A stretch of DNA of 64,000 bases from Confluentibacter citreus (GTDB lineage: Bacteria; Bacteroidota; Bacteroidia; Flavobacteriales; Flavobacteriaceae). The notes under the pieces were generated by a model. That model did not search any database and was not told where the DNA came from. It saw only the letters and a program-made list of their open reading frames with translations. Position numbers and translations under genes: made by a program. Positions 36,356 through 46,450 of this stretch are shown in pieces. Position 1 is the first letter of the stretch. The number at the start of each line of letters is the position of its first letter. The stretch covers positions 310,001 to 374,000 of the forward strand of contig NZ_NIXN01000003.1 in assembly GCF_002807055.1 (NCBI RefSeq), read 5' to 3'.

Positions 36356-36367
36356 CACGTGCTGTCC

Positions 36368-36386
36368 TTCCGCACTTGATGCGGAA
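36368..36386. repeat. Short palindromic repeat between groES and groEL
   Basis: TTCCGCA-cttga-TGCGGAA, with the flanking GTCC..ATCC context typical of dispersed flavobacterial repeats. It is the second element in the same spacer. Confidence 0.55.
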
Positions 36387-36404
36387 TCCACAAAAAAAAA
36401 TTAA

Positions 36405-38099
<1,695 letters not shown>

Positions 38100-38124
38100 G
38101 TCGTAATCTAGACACTCAAATATA

Positions 38125-38160
38125 AAAAAAACGCTTCAATTCATTTTGAAGCGTTTTTTT
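38125..38160 (+). terminator. Terminator after groEL
   Basis: An 8-bp GC-containing stem CGCTTCAA / TTGAAGCG with flanking A and T runs lies 25-60 bases past the stop. Confidence 0.85.
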
Positions 38161-38218
38161 TTGTGTTTTTGCTACTTATCGACTTGTTGTTTATATATTC
38201 TAAATTGCCTAAGCTATT

Positions 38219-39976
38219 TTAATACATAGGCCAAAACAGAGGCACCAAAATCATCAGAAGTAAAAATAGAATGAGTGTAAGAGGCAATCCTATTTTAAGA
38301 AAGTCACTAAACTTATATTTTCCGGGTCCGAATACAAGAATGCATGAAGGTTCAAATGGTGCAATTAGTGAAATTGAAGCTCCCAACATTATGGCAATAG
38401 CAAAGGTACGCGGATTGGCATCCATCATAAGTGCTGTTTCTATGGCAACAGGTAAAATCACTAATGCAGCCGCTGCGTTACTCATGGGCTGTGTAAGGAT
38501 TATAGCCAGAATGACAAAGCCACCCAGAACATACATTGGCCCATAATCCCCTAACAGACTTAAAGTGTTTTCGGCTAAAAATTTTGAAGCTCCAGAATTT
38601 TCCATAGCAGTGCCAAATGCCGTCATTCCTCCTATAAGAATGAGAAGTTTCCAATTGATAACCTGATATACACGCTCTACATTTATAGCGCCAGAAATTA
38701 CTGTAAGTAAAGCAGCGGCCATAAAACAAATAGATAGTGGTGCCCAACCGAGACTTCCTGCCAATACGGCCAGCAAAAATATAAAAGCAGAAAATATACC
38801 TTTTTTTTCTTTGAATAGGTTTACTCTAAAGTCACCAACAATAGAAAAATCATTTGAGTTTCTATTGGCATCAATATCTTCTTGCGTACCTTGTACTAAA
38901 AGCATATCTCCAACCCTAAGATGAAGTCCGCCAATTTTCTGTGATACGGCGCCTTGAAAACGTTGTACTGCCAAAACGACCAAATCATAATTTTGACGAA
39001 AACGGGATTCTTTTAATGTTCGGTTGACTAAACCTGAACCTGGCATAATCAATAGCTCTGCGAGAAGGATTTTTTGGCTCATAATTTCCTTATCGCCTAT
39101 GGTATCAGCCAGAACATCAAGCTCTGTCGACTCCTTGATTTTAATAAGATCATCAACACTACATTCCACAATAAGAATATCATTGGCTTGAATGCGTGTT
39201 AGAGAATTTGGAATAAAATCATCTTTATCTCGAATAATTTTCAAGATGCGTACATCTTGTTTCGCAAGATCGGAATGGAAAGCAATCTGTCCGATTAATT
39301 TTGATTTTTCAGAGACAACAATTTCAGATAAATATTGTGCAATGTTGTACCGTTCGTTGTATCCTGCCTCTTTATGATCTGGCAATAATTTATTATAAAA
39401 AATAAGAATGAACACAATACCTGTTACCAGAAAAATGAGTCCAATCCCCAATATTTCAAAAAAATGAAGTGGCTCTAATCCAGCTTGAGCGATATACCCG
39501 CTTACCGCGACGTTTGTTGAAGTCCCAATAAGCGTGCAGGTACCTCCAAGAATGGAAGCGAATGCCACAGGAATTAACACTTTTGAAGGACTTAAATTGA
39601 GCTTGCGGCACATGCCAATAACAGGTCCGGTTACCAATGCTGTAACGGTTGTATTGTTCATAAAAGCAGAAAGTGTCCCCGTAATAAACATGGTATAACC
39701 CACAAAAAGAGTTTTACTTTTTACAGTTTTTATCATTTTTGAACCTACTTTATCTAATAATCCTGTTTCAGATAGAGCTCCGGAAATGATAAAAATAGAT
39801 GCCAAAATGATGATAAAATCACTGCTAAATCCCTCAAAAGTTTCTTGGGGTGTAATGATACCTGAAAAAGCCAAGACCAATAATAGCCCAACGGTAACAA
39901 CATCAACGGAAAATTTATCAGTAGCAAAAAGAATAATGGTGACGATGAGTAAGCTAATCACAAGGGCTATTTCCAT
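38219..39976 (-). CDS. SLC13 family permease with two RCK_C (TrkA-C) domains
   Basis: The protein (585 residues) has two blocks of membrane helices (about residues 1-185 and 385-585) around a soluble middle. The first block contains the FMNNTTVTALVTGPVIGMCRKL and FASILGGTCTLIGTSTNVAVSGY hairpins of the SLC13/DASS family; the second contains QPMSNAAAALVILPVA. The middle, about residues 205-370, has two TrkA-C-type ligand domains (for example RTLKESRFRQNYDLVVLAVQR and LRVGDMLLVQGTQEDI). It probably imports a carboxylate or anion with Na+. Substrate and control are unknown. Confidence 0.92.
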   Translation of the reverse strand: MEIALVISLLIVTIILFATDKFSVDVVTVGLLLVLAFSGIITPQETFEGFSSDFIIILASIFIISGALSETGLLDKVGSKMIKTVKSKTLFVGYTMFITGTLSAFMNNTTVTALVTGPVIGMCRKLNLSPSKVLIPVAFASILGGTCTLIGTSTNVAVSGYIAQAGLEPLHFFEILGIGLIFLVTGIVFILIFYNKLLPDHKEAGYNERYNIAQYLSEIVVSEKSKLIGQIAFHSDLAKQDVRILKIIRDKDDFIPNSLTRIQANDILIVECSVDDLIKIKESTELDVLADTIGDKEIMSQKILLAELLIMPGSGLVNRTLKESRFRQNYDLVVLAVQRFQGAVSQKIGGLHLRVGDMLLVQGTQEDIDANRNSNDFSIVGDFRVNLFKEKKGIFSAFIFLLAVLAGSLGWAPLSICFMAAALLTVISGAINVERVYQVINWKLLILIGGMTAFGTAMENSGASKFLAENTLSLLGDYGPMYVLGGFVILAIILTQPMSNAAAALVILPVAIETALMMDANPRTFAIAIMLGASISLIAPFEPSCILVFGPGKYKFSDFLKIGLPLTLILFLLLMILVPLFWPMY

Positions 39977-40466
39977 ACAGTATTTTATCGCATATATTAA
40001 TTAATATCTAACCCATAGTAAGCATATTTAAATAATTATTTGAAAGTGCTGCTTAAAGTTTCATGGCAATTTTTAAAACCAATTTAGTTTTTTTTATTTT
40101 AAAATCGAAGATAAAAAATCACAAGATTTAATCAAAAAAAGTGTGTTTGCTTAAAACCGCTACTAGATTAAGTGCGAATATTATAATAATTAAAAGGATT
40201 TTTTTAACGCAGGATTTAGAAATTTTAGCTTTAAAGCTATTTCCACAGATTTTTCCAAGATGTTTTGAAATAAATAATAAGTAGATTTTCATTGTGGTAA
40301 GGACTTTACTCACTCAGCTGGGAAATTATTAAAAATCCTAATGAAAAAACTCAAGATTATACAACCAAAAAGTAATTAGATTTTTTCGCCATTTTATATT
40401 ATGGTTATCATTTACGATATTCTGTAGCATTCTCTTAGCTATACATAGATAAAAATTATATTTAAA
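39977..40466. other. Gene-poor spacer between SLC13 permease and hydrolase
   Basis: These 490 AT-rich bases contain one reverse-strand frame (40128-40313, 61 codons) with a hydrophobic stretch KKILLIIIIFALNLVAVL, but with no RBS, neighbour link or recognised family. I see no RNA gene or clear terminator. Confidence 0.4.
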
Positions 40467-41369
40467 CTATTTCTTTTTAGCCTCCGTCAAAAAGAAATCA
40501 CTCATCTTTTTAAAGGTGTTTTCATTAAAAGTGGCTGGGCCATGCTGCCCTTCAGGTACGGAAATAAATTCGTTTAGCAAGCCTTTATCCTTTAAACTAT
40601 TAGAGAAAAAGACACTTTGGCAATGCGGCACCACGTTATCTGCGTCGCCATGAATCACCAAAAATTGTGGATCTTTATTATCAAGAAACGTCATCGGGTT
40701 AATTAAAGCCAACATATCCAAATTATCTGCTGGATTGCCTTTTATTAATGCCGCTTCTGGCGATTTATCATCTTTAGTCGTCGTGCAATTTTCCATGCGT
40801 GTAAAATCGATGGGGCCAAACCAATCCACCACAGCATCAACAGCACTACTCACTTGCGTATAGTTACCTAAATCACCTTCAATATCAACCGTTTTTTCAC
40901 CCACTGTAAACGTTTTGACACCATTGGTGGTTCCAGCTAATGATGCCAAATGCCCTCCAGAAGAAAACCCCGTAATACCAATAAAAGACGCATCAATATT
41001 GTAGATATCGGCATTGGCTCTTATAAAACGGATGGCCGCCTTAACATCATTAATTTGAGCGGGATACATGGCATCTCCACTTGACCTATGATTGATGGAA
41101 ATAACTGCAAAACCACTGTCTAATAGAGGTTTGCCCAAAGCTTGAAAACCCATTTGTTTCATATTATTGGCAAACCACGCACTACCGTATATCACTATGA
41201 TAGCTTTATATTTAGGCTTTTCAACGCTAGGCAAATGAATATCGAGTTTATGAAAAATATGTTCATCATTAGCGTAATTTAAATCGAGCCATTGTTTTCC
41301 GGCATGTTGCGTAAAACCGCTATTAAAACAAAGAGCTGATAGTATAAGAATTAAAAGGTTTTTTTTCAT
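40467..41369 (-). CDS. Secreted alpha/beta hydrolase (esterase-like)
   Basis: The protein (300 residues) has a signal peptide (MKKNLLILILSALCFNSGFTQ) and an alpha/beta hydrolase fold of the BD-FAE/HSL type. The nucleophile elbow is GFSSGGH, the acid is in VIHGDADNVVPHCQS and the catalytic His is in PEGQHGPATF. The oxyanion loop reads VIYGSAW rather than HGG. It likely cleaves an ester, such as an acetyl group on a polysaccharide, in the periplasm or outside. It lies just past the terminator of the metal-handling cluster, so it is probably transcribed on its own. Confidence 0.87.
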   Translation of the reverse strand: MKKNLLILILSALCFNSGFTQHAGKQWLDLNYANDEHIFHKLDIHLPSVEKPKYKAIIVIYGSAWFANNMKQMGFQALGKPLLDSGFAVISINHRSSGDAMYPAQINDVKAAIRFIRANADIYNIDASFIGITGFSSGGHLASLAGTTNGVKTFTVGEKTVDIEGDLGNYTQVSSAVDAVVDWFGPIDFTRMENCTTTKDDKSPEAALIKGNPADNLDMLALINPMTFLDNKDPQFLVIHGDADNVVPHCQSVFFSNSLKDKGLLNEFISVPEGQHGPATFNENTFKKMSDFFLTEAKKK

Positions 41370-41424
41370 TGTTTATAAAGTTGGTTGGTTTACTAAGAAC
41401 GAAGTTAGTTAATTTTATTCATAA

Positions 41425-41454
41425 AAAAGTCCAAACTTGATTGTTTGGACTTTT
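41425..41454 (-). terminator. Terminator of the HMA/TonB cluster
   Basis: A 12-bp perfect stem AAAAGTCCAAAC / GTTTGGACTTTT with a 6-base loop lies 14 bases after the HMA gene stop; the minus strand continues with a T run. Confidence 0.82.
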
Positions 41455-41467
41455 AACTTTCTAACCC

Positions 41468-41815
41468 TTAATGGGCATCTACAACCGCTGGATCTCGGTA
41501 CTGGCAACATGCACTAATACTTTTATAAACTTCATCATTAGCTTTTAAATTTTTAGTGTCGTGCCCAACGGCAACGATGTTCTTTTCAATGGCTTTTATG
41601 TCGGTTTTACGTTCATCAAAAATCAATTTTAATTCATGGGTTTTTACATCCCAAATAGCACTTTTTACACCTTTGGTATTTAAACTCGCTTTTTCAATTC
41701 TAACCTTACACATGGAACACACGCCATTTACTTCTAGTGATGCTTTTGCGTTTTTGTCTTGGGCAAATGCTGCGGTTTCTATTAAGATTACAGCTATTAA
41801 TATTATTTTTTTCAT
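41468..41815 (-). CDS. Exported heavy-metal-associated (HMA) domain protein
   Basis: From ATG 41815 the protein is 115 residues, with a signal peptide ending TAAFAQ. An HMA domain follows with the metal loop GVCSMCKVRIEKA (CxxC) and the strand LKLIFDERKTDIKAI. The C-terminus holds a vicinal Cys pair in SACCQYRDPAV. It probably binds copper or another soft metal in the periplasm. It is the last gene of a unit with a TonB receptor and a HYC_CC_PP protein. The frame is open to 41863, but that part overlaps a dispersed repeat and would bury the signal. Confidence 0.87.
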   Translation of the reverse strand: MKKIILIAVILIETAAFAQDKNAKASLEVNGVCSMCKVRIEKASLNTKGVKSAIWDVKTHELKLIFDERKTDIKAIEKNIVAVGHDTKNLKANDEVYKSISACCQYRDPAVVDAH

Positions 41816-41835
41816 AATTCTTGTTTTTGTTTTTT

Positions 41836-41925
41836 GTCTTTGCGAGGACGAAGGACGAAGCAATCTTTTTAATATATGTTACTATCATTATGAGATTACT
41901 TCCGTCGTGCTTCCCTCGTAATTAC
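41836..41925. repeat. REPIN-like inverted pair of a second dispersed repeat
   Basis: Left arm 41836-41866 (TTGCGAGGACGAAGGACGAA then GCAATCT) and right arm 41893-41925 read in opposite orientations; the reverse complement of the right arm begins GTAATTACGAGGGAAGCACG. They flank 26 bases between the TonB receptor and HMA genes. Confidence 0.65.
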
Positions 41926-41944
41926 GGTTTAATTATTATTTTTT

Positions 41945-44194
41945 TTATTCAATTCTAAACCTTAACCCTGCATAATACATACTTCCAAAAACGGGGCCAT
42001 ATACAAAGGCGGTATCAAAATTCGCTCCAAAAGGATCGTTTGCTGCTAAAATAGGATTTGGCTGCCTCACATTGGTGATGTTCTCACCTCCTAAATATAC
42101 TTCAAAAGTTTTAGAAAACACTTTGGTTATTTGTGCATTTAAAGTGGTTACCGTTGGTGTTCTCCCTGGTAATTGATAGAGTGCTGGATTAGCCAAAGTT
42201 GACGAAAACCTTTGCTCGCCCACCCAATTATAAGTAGCATCAAACTTCCATTGTTCACCATTATCTTGTTGTTTTGTTTCGTAACCTACATTGGCAAACA
42301 AACGGTGTTTTGGTGTTAATGGCTTTTCTAATTTCCCAGAATTATACTGCGTTTGTACATCATAAAATTTATAGGAAGTACGTAAATCGACACCTTCAAA
42401 CACATTATAATTAAATTCTACTTGAAAGCTATTGGCGAAACTTTTTCCATCTAGATTATAAAAATTGACTTCTTGCGGATTTTCAAAATCAACTACCACT
42501 TGGTTTGTGAAATCGGTTTTATAATAATCCAAAATAACATCGGCTTTTCTTCCTAATAGATTAAATCCCTGTAAAAAAGACATGCCATAATTCCAAGCGA
42601 TTTCAGGATCCAACCCATAAATATTCCCCGATGTATTTAAAATATTGATGTCCCGGGATGTTGAAAATATATTTTGGTTTTCGGCAAAAATATTGGCACT
42701 CCGTTTTCCTCTACCAAATGATGCCCGCAATGCAGATTTTTCCCAAGGAGTGTATCTAGCATGAACACGCGGCGTTATAAAAGTTCCCATGAGATTATGA
42801 TAATCGACACGAACGCCTGCCGTAACATTAAATTTATCTAAATCATCATAATTATATTCAAAAAATCCACCCACTGAATTTTCGGTTCTTTTATAATTTG
42901 AAGCGAGATTTTGAGCATCTAAAAACTCATCATAATGGTCGTACGTATAACTGACACCTGTTTTAATTTTATTTCTGGAATCGCTAATGATGGAATTATA
43001 AATTGCATTCGCATATAGACTATTGTGGGTTATATTATATTGCTTTAAACCGAAATAAGACTCTTGAATATGACTGCTAAACGCCGTTTGCACACCCACA
43101 CTTTGCCAAGGAATCTCAGGGTTTACATAGCCCATTTTAGCAGATACTTCATAGCGTTTGGTATCAATTTCACTACCCCAAGCATTAGTGGTTAACCTGT
43201 CAGTATCAGGATTAAAATCCAATTGACCTGTTTGCTTTTCATCATTTAAAAATTTTAAATTTATAAAACTCACAAACCCTTTTTCTGCATTGGTATATTG
43301 CCAACGGTTCATGATATTAATTTGATTGAATTTTGGCATATCCAAAAAACCATCGTTGTTTACATCATGCTCTTGGTTTAGTGTACTTCCATGAAGATAT
43401 AAGCCCGTGTGCCATTTATCGTCCACTTGTGTATTAATGTGGGTATTCAGTTCAAAACGCTCACTTGTAGCACCATAAAAGTTTATGAATAATTTATCAT
43501 CTGAAAATGGTTTTACAAGTTCGGCATTGATTTGTCCTGCAATACTTTCGTAACCATTCACAACACTCCCTGCTCCTTTTGTGATTTGAATGCTTTCTAC
43601 CCAAGTCCCTGGAATAAAACTCAATCCGAATGCTTGCGACGCCCCACGAATGGATGGAATGTTCTCGGTAGCTATTAAAATATATGGACTTGTAAGCCCA
43701 AGCATTTTTATTTGCTTGGTACCTGTAACAGCATCCGCAAAGTTCACGTCGATAGACGGATTCGTTTCAAAACTTTCCGATAGATTACAGCAAGCGGCCT
43801 TTAATAATTCATCGCTACTTACCGTAAATGTATTGGCAGCTTGTAAATACGATTTTACAGTGGTTTGTTTTCTCGAGGTTACGGTAATTTCGTCTAAATT
43901 ACTAGTGGGTTGCAACCAATGATGTACCATTTTAGGCTCGTTAATGATTATGGTATCGGTTTTAAAACCTACATAACTAATCACCAATTTTGTGTATTCT
44001 TTTTTGTACTCAAGAGAAAACATCCCGTCGATATCGGTGACCGTGCCCACAGATGTATCGAGCCAATAGACGTTGGCACCTGCCAAACCTATGTGCTCTT
44101 TTTTGTCATTAGCTTCCATAATCATTCCCGTAATTTTTTCTTGGGAAGACAGAAATAATGGAAGTATTAATAATGTATATAATATCGTTTTCAT
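41945..44194 (-). CDS. TonB-dependent outer-membrane receptor
   Basis: The protein (749 residues) has a signal peptide, a carboxypeptidase-D-like N-terminal domain (about residues 20-95, IGLAGANVYWLDTSVGTVTD), a plug domain (TVTSRKQTTVKSYLQAANTF onward) and a 22-strand barrel ending SMYYAGLRFRIE. The plug has a vicinal Cys pair in KAACCNLSESFETNPS, typical of a receptor subgroup found next to HMA and HYC_CC_PP genes. It probably imports a metal or metal complex using TonB energy; the substrate, perhaps copper, is inferred from neighbours. It is 82 bp from the HMA gene frame across a repeat. Confidence 0.93.
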   Translation of the reverse strand: MKTILYTLLILPLFLSSQEKITGMIMEANDKKEHIGLAGANVYWLDTSVGTVTDIDGMFSLEYKKEYTKLVISYVGFKTDTIIINEPKMVHHWLQPTSNLDEITVTSRKQTTVKSYLQAANTFTVSSDELLKAACCNLSESFETNPSIDVNFADAVTGTKQIKMLGLTSPYILIATENIPSIRGASQAFGLSFIPGTWVESIQITKGAGSVVNGYESIAGQINAELVKPFSDDKLFINFYGATSERFELNTHINTQVDDKWHTGLYLHGSTLNQEHDVNNDGFLDMPKFNQINIMNRWQYTNAEKGFVSFINLKFLNDEKQTGQLDFNPDTDRLTTNAWGSEIDTKRYEVSAKMGYVNPEIPWQSVGVQTAFSSHIQESYFGLKQYNITHNSLYANAIYNSIISDSRNKIKTGVSYTYDHYDEFLDAQNLASNYKRTENSVGGFFEYNYDDLDKFNVTAGVRVDYHNLMGTFITPRVHARYTPWEKSALRASFGRGKRSANIFAENQNIFSTSRDINILNTSGNIYGLDPEIAWNYGMSFLQGFNLLGRKADVILDYYKTDFTNQVVVDFENPQEVNFYNLDGKSFANSFQVEFNYNVFEGVDLRTSYKFYDVQTQYNSGKLEKPLTPKHRLFANVGYETKQQDNGEQWKFDATYNWVGEQRFSSTLANPALYQLPGRTPTVTTLNAQITKVFSKTFEVYLGGENITNVRQPNPILAANDPFGANFDTAFVYGPVFGSMYYAGLRFRIE

Positions 44195-44335
44195 TTTATT
44201 TTAGAATTCGCCACTATTGCACAAGTGAATTATTGAATAATCTTATGATTTTGTAGCTGTTTTTTTTATTGATTTAAAAGCATAATTGTAGCCATAGCAA
44301 GATGACTTACTTCGCTCAATTAAATTAATAAAAAA

Positions 44336-44737
44336 TCAAATAATGAAAACTTGGTCCAACACCTGAATATCGGCGACCAAATTGGGAGGAGAATAATTTT
44401 TATGGGGAATTATTTGTTCAGATAAACCTTCAAAAAGATTTACGAACGAATAAACATATGATGTAAAGAACAGTTGTTGGTGATATTTTAAGTCATCAAA
44501 AGCGGTGGTCTTTAATTTGTCTTGCCCTTTAACAACCTCAACTTCGTTTTTGCAACAGTTATTTTTTTTATTTTCGGTTGTTTGAAATTTAGACATATCC
44601 ATACCACACCCTTTAGCTTCAGTAAAAACTGCCGTTTCGACTAATGTATTGCCGCAAAAATGCTTTTCAACAGTGAAAGACATCGTAGACACTAAAACTA
44701 AAAGTGTTAGTGTAACCGAAAAAGCTTTATGTAACAT
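44336..44737 (-). CDS. HYC_CC_PP family exported protein
   Basis: From ATG 44737 the protein is 133 residues with a signal-like helix (AFSVTLTLLVLVSTMSF). It shows the family landmarks in order: His-Phe-Cys in EKHFCGNTLVETAVF, a CGMD site, a vicinal pair in NNCCKNEVEVVKG, and SPPNL near the end (NYSPPNLVADIQVLDQVFI). A -7-like TATCTTTG on the minus strand (complement of 44754-44761) lies about 16 bases before this start, which disfavours the ATG at 44749. The family sits with TonB receptors and is thought to handle metals, but its role is unproven. Confidence 0.82.
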   Translation of the reverse strand: MLHKAFSVTLTLLVLVSTMSFTVEKHFCGNTLVETAVFTEAKGCGMDMSKFQTTENKKNNCCKNEVEVVKGQDKLKTTAFDDLKYHQQLFFTSYVYSFVNLFEGLSEQIIPHKNYSPPNLVADIQVLDQVFII

Positions 44738-44805
44738 ATCTTTAATCACGTTGCAAAGATACGAAAAATTGAATTTTAAATAAATTTTTATAATTTGATT
44801 AACAC

Positions 44806-45234
44806 CTATTGCTTGAGCTTGTAATAATAAAATGCTGGCAATAACAACAACAAAAAGAGGGGTTGAATTAAAAACCGCCGGATATTAAAAAACATGTAAT
44901 AATCCTCTTGTCTCGGACTAATAACAAAATATAAATAAAGAACGATTAAAACAATATACGCAATAACATACACGATTGCAGAAAACTTGACCATGCTTAT
45001 GTCTTTAAAAAATAGGTATAAAATACCCAATGATAAAACCGTATTTATAAAGAAGCGACATGTTGTAAAGAGTGTGACTTTAAAAACTTCTCTTCTGGGG
45101 CTATCAATATATAAATAGTCGTTTTGAAAAAAGATTAAATAGGGGTCGTAAAACAATTCGTTTTCAAAAATTCTCACCAACACCAACAACGTGAATAGCA
45201 TAAAAAGTGATATGTAAGTAACAGGCTTATTCAT
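44806..45234 (-). CDS. Exosortase F system-associated membrane protein
   Basis: This 142-residue, four-helix membrane protein (starts YISLFMLFTLLVLVRIFENELFYDP) belongs to the small family that always follows XrtF in flavobacteria. It keeps the landmarks FENELFYDPYLIFFQNDY and a helix pair near the end. Its start overlaps the XrtF stop by 8 bp. Its role is unknown, but strict linkage suggests that it helps XrtF. Confidence 0.88.
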   Translation of the reverse strand: MNKPVTYISLFMLFTLLVLVRIFENELFYDPYLIFFQNDYLYIDSPRREVFKVTLFTTCRFFINTVLSLGILYLFFKDISMVKFSAIVYVIAYIVLIVLYLYFVISPRQEDYYMFFNIRRFLIQPLFLLLLLPAFYYYKLKQ

Positions 45235-45778
45235 TCCTTTTTGTCAGTTTAGAAAATCGATTCGCCCAAAACATCCAAAGCAAAAAAACCATCCCATATA
45301 TAATTCCCGGAAAAATAACTTGATGGAGTATGTCTGATCTCCAAGGGTAATGATACAATCCTATGGACAAAATAACAATTCTAATTAAATTAACCGCATA
45401 CAATAAAACACTTCCCGATAAGACAAAAACAATGGTTTCTTTTAAATTGCCCGAAAAAGCTATGATAAATGACACAAATAAAATAATAATACTTATCGAG
45501 TTACAGCCCTCAATAATTCTAGCCACATACTTACCGTTAACAATAAGTTTCATAGAAGGTTCGTCAGGATGTGGTACTACAATCGTATTATAACCCAAAA
45601 CATTAAGCAAATCTTGACTTTGTATAGCTACAATATGTGTCATATAATCGGGATAAAATGAGGATCCTTCAGAAAACTTTAAATAGAATTTATAAGCCAT
45701 AGATAATACGACATACACTATTAAAAAAGTGAATACAAACCTTGTAACAGATTTATATTTTATAAGAAGTTCCTTCAA
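45227..45778 (-). CDS. xrtF: Exosortase family protein XrtF
   Basis: The protein (183 residues, several helices) has the exosortase catalytic triad: Cys92 in IIEGCNSISI, Arg133 in AVNLIRIVILS and His152 in LHQVIFPG. Exosortases are membrane transpeptidase-like enzymes that sort exported proteins with a C-terminal signal. XrtF is the flavobacterial class. No likely substrate with a short sorting tail lies in the window. The associated protein overlaps it downstream. Confidence 0.92.
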   Translation of the reverse strand: MKELLIKYKSVTRFVFTFLIVYVVLSMAYKFYLKFSEGSSFYPDYMTHIVAIQSQDLLNVLGYNTIVVPHPDEPSMKLIVNGKYVARIIEGCNSISIIILFVSFIIAFSGNLKETIVFVLSGSVLLYAVNLIRIVILSIGLYHYPWRSDILHQVIFPGIIYGMVFLLWMFWANRFSKLTKRNE

Positions 45779-45846
45779 AATATATCATTTATATATCGAA
45801 CCGAATTTAACGCTTTTTAAATACTTTTGCCAAAACTTTTAATGAG

Positions 45847-46302
45847 ATGATGTTCGAACCCTTAAAACCCAAAATTGAAGCTATTGTTTCTAATCCAAAC
45901 CATGCAGTAAACGAACGGTTGCTAGCAATTTGTAAATTGCTCGAAGCAAACATTCCACATTACAATTGGGTGGGATTTTATTTTAGAAATGGCAAAAAAG
46001 AAGAACTCGTTTTAGGGCCTTATGTTGGGGCACCTACAGACCATACTATTATCCCCTTCGGAAAAGGTATTTGTGGTCAAGTAGCCGTTAGTAATAAAAA
46101 TTTTGTAGTACCAGACGTTACAGCTCAAGATAATTATATTGCTTGTAGCATCACTGTAAAGGCCGAAATTGTGATTCCCATTTTTGTAAATGGCGAAAAT
46201 ATTGGGCAAATTGATATAGACTCCAATACATACGATCCGTTTACAGAGGCAGATGAACGATTTTTAGAGTTTGTATGTGCCAAAATAGCATCTATACTTT
46301 AA
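45847..46302 (+). CDS. GAF-domain protein, probable free methionine-(R)-sulfoxide reductase
   Basis: This 151-residue single GAF domain matches the fRMsr family (YebR/MsrC type): YNWVGFYF, GPYVGAPTDHTIIPFGKGICG, and YIACSITVKAEIVIPIF. It reduces free methionine-R-sulfoxide through Cys chemistry. Two of the three family cysteines are visible (Cys76 and Cys100); the third position, ten residues before Cys76, is His66. Many members tolerate this change. The start could be the second Met (45850). It is divergent from xrtF and followed by purH 148 bp later. Confidence 0.82.
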   Translation: MMFEPLKPKIEAIVSNPNHAVNERLLAICKLLEANIPHYNWVGFYFRNGKKEELVLGPYVGAPTDHTIIPFGKGICGQVAVSNKNFVVPDVTAQDNYIACSITVKAEIVIPIFVNGENIGQIDIDSNTYDPFTEADERFLEFVCAKIASIL

Positions 46303-46450
46303 AATAGAAACATATAACTAAAATACTTTTTAAATTTTCAGTGTTAATACCTCTCTTTTTCTTTAAAAAATTCCCTCGTATTTTAAACTTCCAAAGCACT
46401 TATTTTTCGTTTAAATAATTACTTTTGCACTTTAATATAACACATCAAAA

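Noticed and set aside
40128-40313. Reverse-strand 61-codon frame with a hydrophobic segment
   Set aside because: It has no ribosome site, family signal or neighbour link, and sits in AT-rich DNA where such frames arise by chance.
46303-46450. Purine riboswitch ahead of purH
   Set aside because: The 148-base spacer is AT-rich and shows no purine-riboswitch core or paired stems, only a possible -7 box.
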